In this document: one piece after another, positions 14,071 to 15,052 of the stretch
Position numbering within the stretch: the first letter of the stretch is position 1
Layout: every line of letters begins with the position of its first letter
Assembly: GCA_012518325.1 (NCBI GenBank)
Contig: JAAYSR010000079.1
Location: 1 to 15,052, forward strand
Source of the DNA: Bacillota bacterium
Lineage (GTDB): Bacteria; Bacillota; Limnochordia; Darwinibacteriales; Darwinibacteriaceae
Direction of reading: 5' to 3'
Length of the DNA stretch: 15,052 nucleotides
Translations under genes and position numbers: made by a program
Notes under the pieces: generated by a model
Told to the model about the DNA's origin: nothing
The model's database searches: none
The model's input: only the letters and a program-made list of their open reading frames with translations

Positions 14071-14502
14071 TTACCTCCTCCCATGCTTGGCGCTGGAATA
14101 AATCCGAAAGATCGAACTGGCCAGGATAATTCCTGCAGCTACTGCTCCAGCCGCCAGCAGCGTTGAAACAAGTGAAGCAAATGCTTCTGCATATTCTTTC
14201 TGCAAGAAGCTTAACATCGTCAAGTAGGCCTGACCCCCGGGGACCAGGGGAATCACTCCAGGGATAAGAAAGAGCAGAACCGGCTGCCGGCGCCTGCGGG
14301 CCAGAATCTCGCTGCAGATAGCCGCGGCAGTGGCACCCATAAAGACGGTTCCGATATCACCCCAGGACTGGGGCGTCAGCAGGAAGACACTGTAACCCAC
14401 AGCCCCCACCAGTCCTGCGTAAATACTCTGGCTGGCTGGAACCCGGTAAATATAGGCAAAGGTTATCGCTCCTATAAAGCCGATTAAAGCCTGGATCAGC
14501 AT
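14071..14502 (-). CDS. Threonine/serine exporter small subunit, ThrE_2 (YjjB-like)
   Basis: This 143-residue integral membrane protein has four to five hydrophobic helices and the family signature IPGVIPLVPGGQAY at 79-92. It matches the ThrE_2/DUF3815 (YjjB) half of the ThrE exporter. In Corynebacterium ThrE the two halves are fused and export threonine and serine; the E. coli pair YjjP/YjjB has been linked to succinate export, so the substrate here is open. The ATG at 14502 overlaps its partner's stop as TAGAATG, with a GGGGGCGGT ribosome binding site. The two subunits must be made together. Confidence 0.92.
   Translation of the reverse strand: MLIQALIGFIGAITFAYIYRVPASQSIYAGLVGAVGYSVFLLTPQSWGDIGTVFMGATAAAICSEILARRRRQPVLLFLIPGVIPLVPGGQAYLTMLSFLQKEYAEAFASLVSTLLAAGAVAAGIILASSIFRIYSSAKHGRR
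14073..14081 (-). promoter_or_regulatory. Ribosome binding site that fixes the nucleoside kinase start
   Basis: GGAGGAGGT on the minus strand overlaps the stop codon of the ThrE_2 gene and lies 6 bases before the GTG at 14066. Because it is inside the longer in-frame reading that begins at ATG 14084, it argues that the GTG is the true start. Confidence 0.8.
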
Positions 14503-14503
14503 T

Positions 14504-15052
14504 CTACCGCCCCCCCAAGCTTATCACAACGGCCACGCCTGTGGCAATGGCAACCGACACCACCAGGGCTTCTGCGGCCCTGCTCAGTCCCGACAGCAGC
14601 TCGCCGCTTAACAGGTCACGGATGGCCGTAGTCATGGCCACGCCGGGAGTCATCACCATCACCGCGCCCAATGTGGTCAGATCAGGATGAATGGGCAGAA
14701 CCTCAGCCAGCCCCAGGGCTGCGGCTGCAGCAATCATGCCGCCGATGGCCGACTGCAGCACTTTAGGAACCGGATAGCGCTCCAGGAAAGACACAGCCGT
14801 CAGCACCAGGGCGCCGATCACACCGGCCACCCCTGCTTCAAACCAGCTGCCTCCAAAGATCAGGGTAAAAGCCATGGCGCCCCCGCCACCCATAAGCTGC
14901 CTTTTCAGGCTTTCCGGATTTCCTGCTCCGGCCAGGACCGCCAAGCGGCCCTTGACCTCCTGGGCTGTCACTTGGCCTTCGGAAAAGTCCCTGCTCAAGG
15001 AGTTGATGGCGGCAATAACCGCCAGGTTGTTGCGGGACTGCCTTGTGCGCCG
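14504..15052 (-). CDS. Threonine/serine exporter large subunit, ThrE_1 (YjjP-like), 5' end outside the window
   Basis: The frame is open through the window edge. The codons upstream of an internal TTG at 14998 encode family-like sequence (SRNNLAVIAAINSLSRD), so the gene is truncated by the window and not a 164-residue protein. The visible 182 residues contain about five hydrophobic segments. They also hold the ThrE_1/DUF1212 signature MVMTPGVAMTTAIRDLLSGELLSGLSRAAEAL, near residues 128-160 counted from the TTG. YjjP-type proteins are about 250 residues, so roughly 70 are missing. It pairs with the small subunit, whose ATG overlaps the sequence one base after this stop. The kinase and radical SAM genes follow in the same direction. 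Confidence 0.92.
   Translation of the reverse strand, partial: RRTRQSRNNLAVIAAINSLSRDFSEGQVTAQEVKGRLAVLAGAGNPESLKRQLMGGGGAMAFTLIFGGSWFEAGVAGVIGALVLTAVSFLERYPVPKVLQSAIGGMIAAAAALGLAEVLPIHPDLTTLGAVMVMTPGVAMTTAIRDLLSGELLSGLSRAAEALVVSVAIATGVAVVISLGGR

Noticed and set aside
14504..14998. A complete 164-residue exporter subunit starting at TTG 14998
   Set aside because: The frame continues to the window edge with family-like sequence and the family is longer, so the gene is cut by the window.
1..15052. CRISPR arrays, tRNA or rRNA genes, transposons, toxin-antitoxin or phage-defence genes
   Set aside because: Reading both strands by eye showed no regularly spaced direct repeats, no cloverleaf or rRNA sequence, and no transposase, integrase or defence-type domain.

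Overview
The window looks like a chromosomal segment of a moderately GC-rich, anaerobic Bacillota (Firmicutes)-type bacterium. The gene order rnfC-rnfD-rnfG-(rnfE), strong GGAGG-type ribosome binding sites with frequent GTG/TTG starts, a LacI/MalR-like regulator, and a TGS-domain nucleoside kinase all fit that. Two exported proteins (a LolA/LolB-fold-like protein and a small beta-rich protein ending in Phe) hint at an outer membrane. A diderm Bacillota lineage such as Limnochordia is therefore a reasonable guess, but it is not proven here. No rRNA, tRNA, CRISPR array, insertion sequence or phage gene was seen. No gene-free stretch exceeds about 170 bases.

Layout. (1) 1-2837, minus strand: the start of an Rnf electron-transport operon, C, D, G, with the first codons of a probable rnfE at the window edge. 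(2) 2838-3008: rnfC leader with two stem-loops. (3) 3009-5009, minus: exported LolA-like protein, exported beta-rich protein, then a TrmL-type tRNA methyltransferase, with gaps of 14-22 bases. (4) 5046-5356, plus: a one-gene fmdB unit with its own promoter and a textbook terminator. (5) 5361-9278, minus: LacI-family regulator, small exported PsbP-like protein, exported M48 metalloprotease with a C-terminal propeller-like region, and a D-2-hydroxyacid dehydrogenase, tightly spaced as one operon. (6) 9418-10749, plus and divergent from the regulator: an FMN-binding glutamate-synthase-domain protein. A 14-base palindrome lies between the two. (7) 10701-15052, minus: a ThrE-type two-subunit exporter, a nucleoside kinase carrying threonyl-tRNA-synthetase-like N-terminal domains, and a B12-binding radical SAM protein. 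The last gene converges on and overlaps the FMN gene by 49 bases.

How the parts may work together. Rnf couples ferredoxin:NAD+ electron transfer to ion pumping. The 3-5 kb and 6.3-8.2 kb blocks both encode exported proteins and look like envelope maintenance. The regulator at 8.3-9.3 kb probably controls its own operon and perhaps the divergent FMN enzyme. The exporter and kinase genes are almost contiguous and may be linked through threonine. I did not find a clearly new multi-gene system. The best leads are the envelope genes, the palindromic operator candidate, the structured leaders of trmL and rnfC, and the pairing of a ThrE exporter with a ThrRS-derived kinase.
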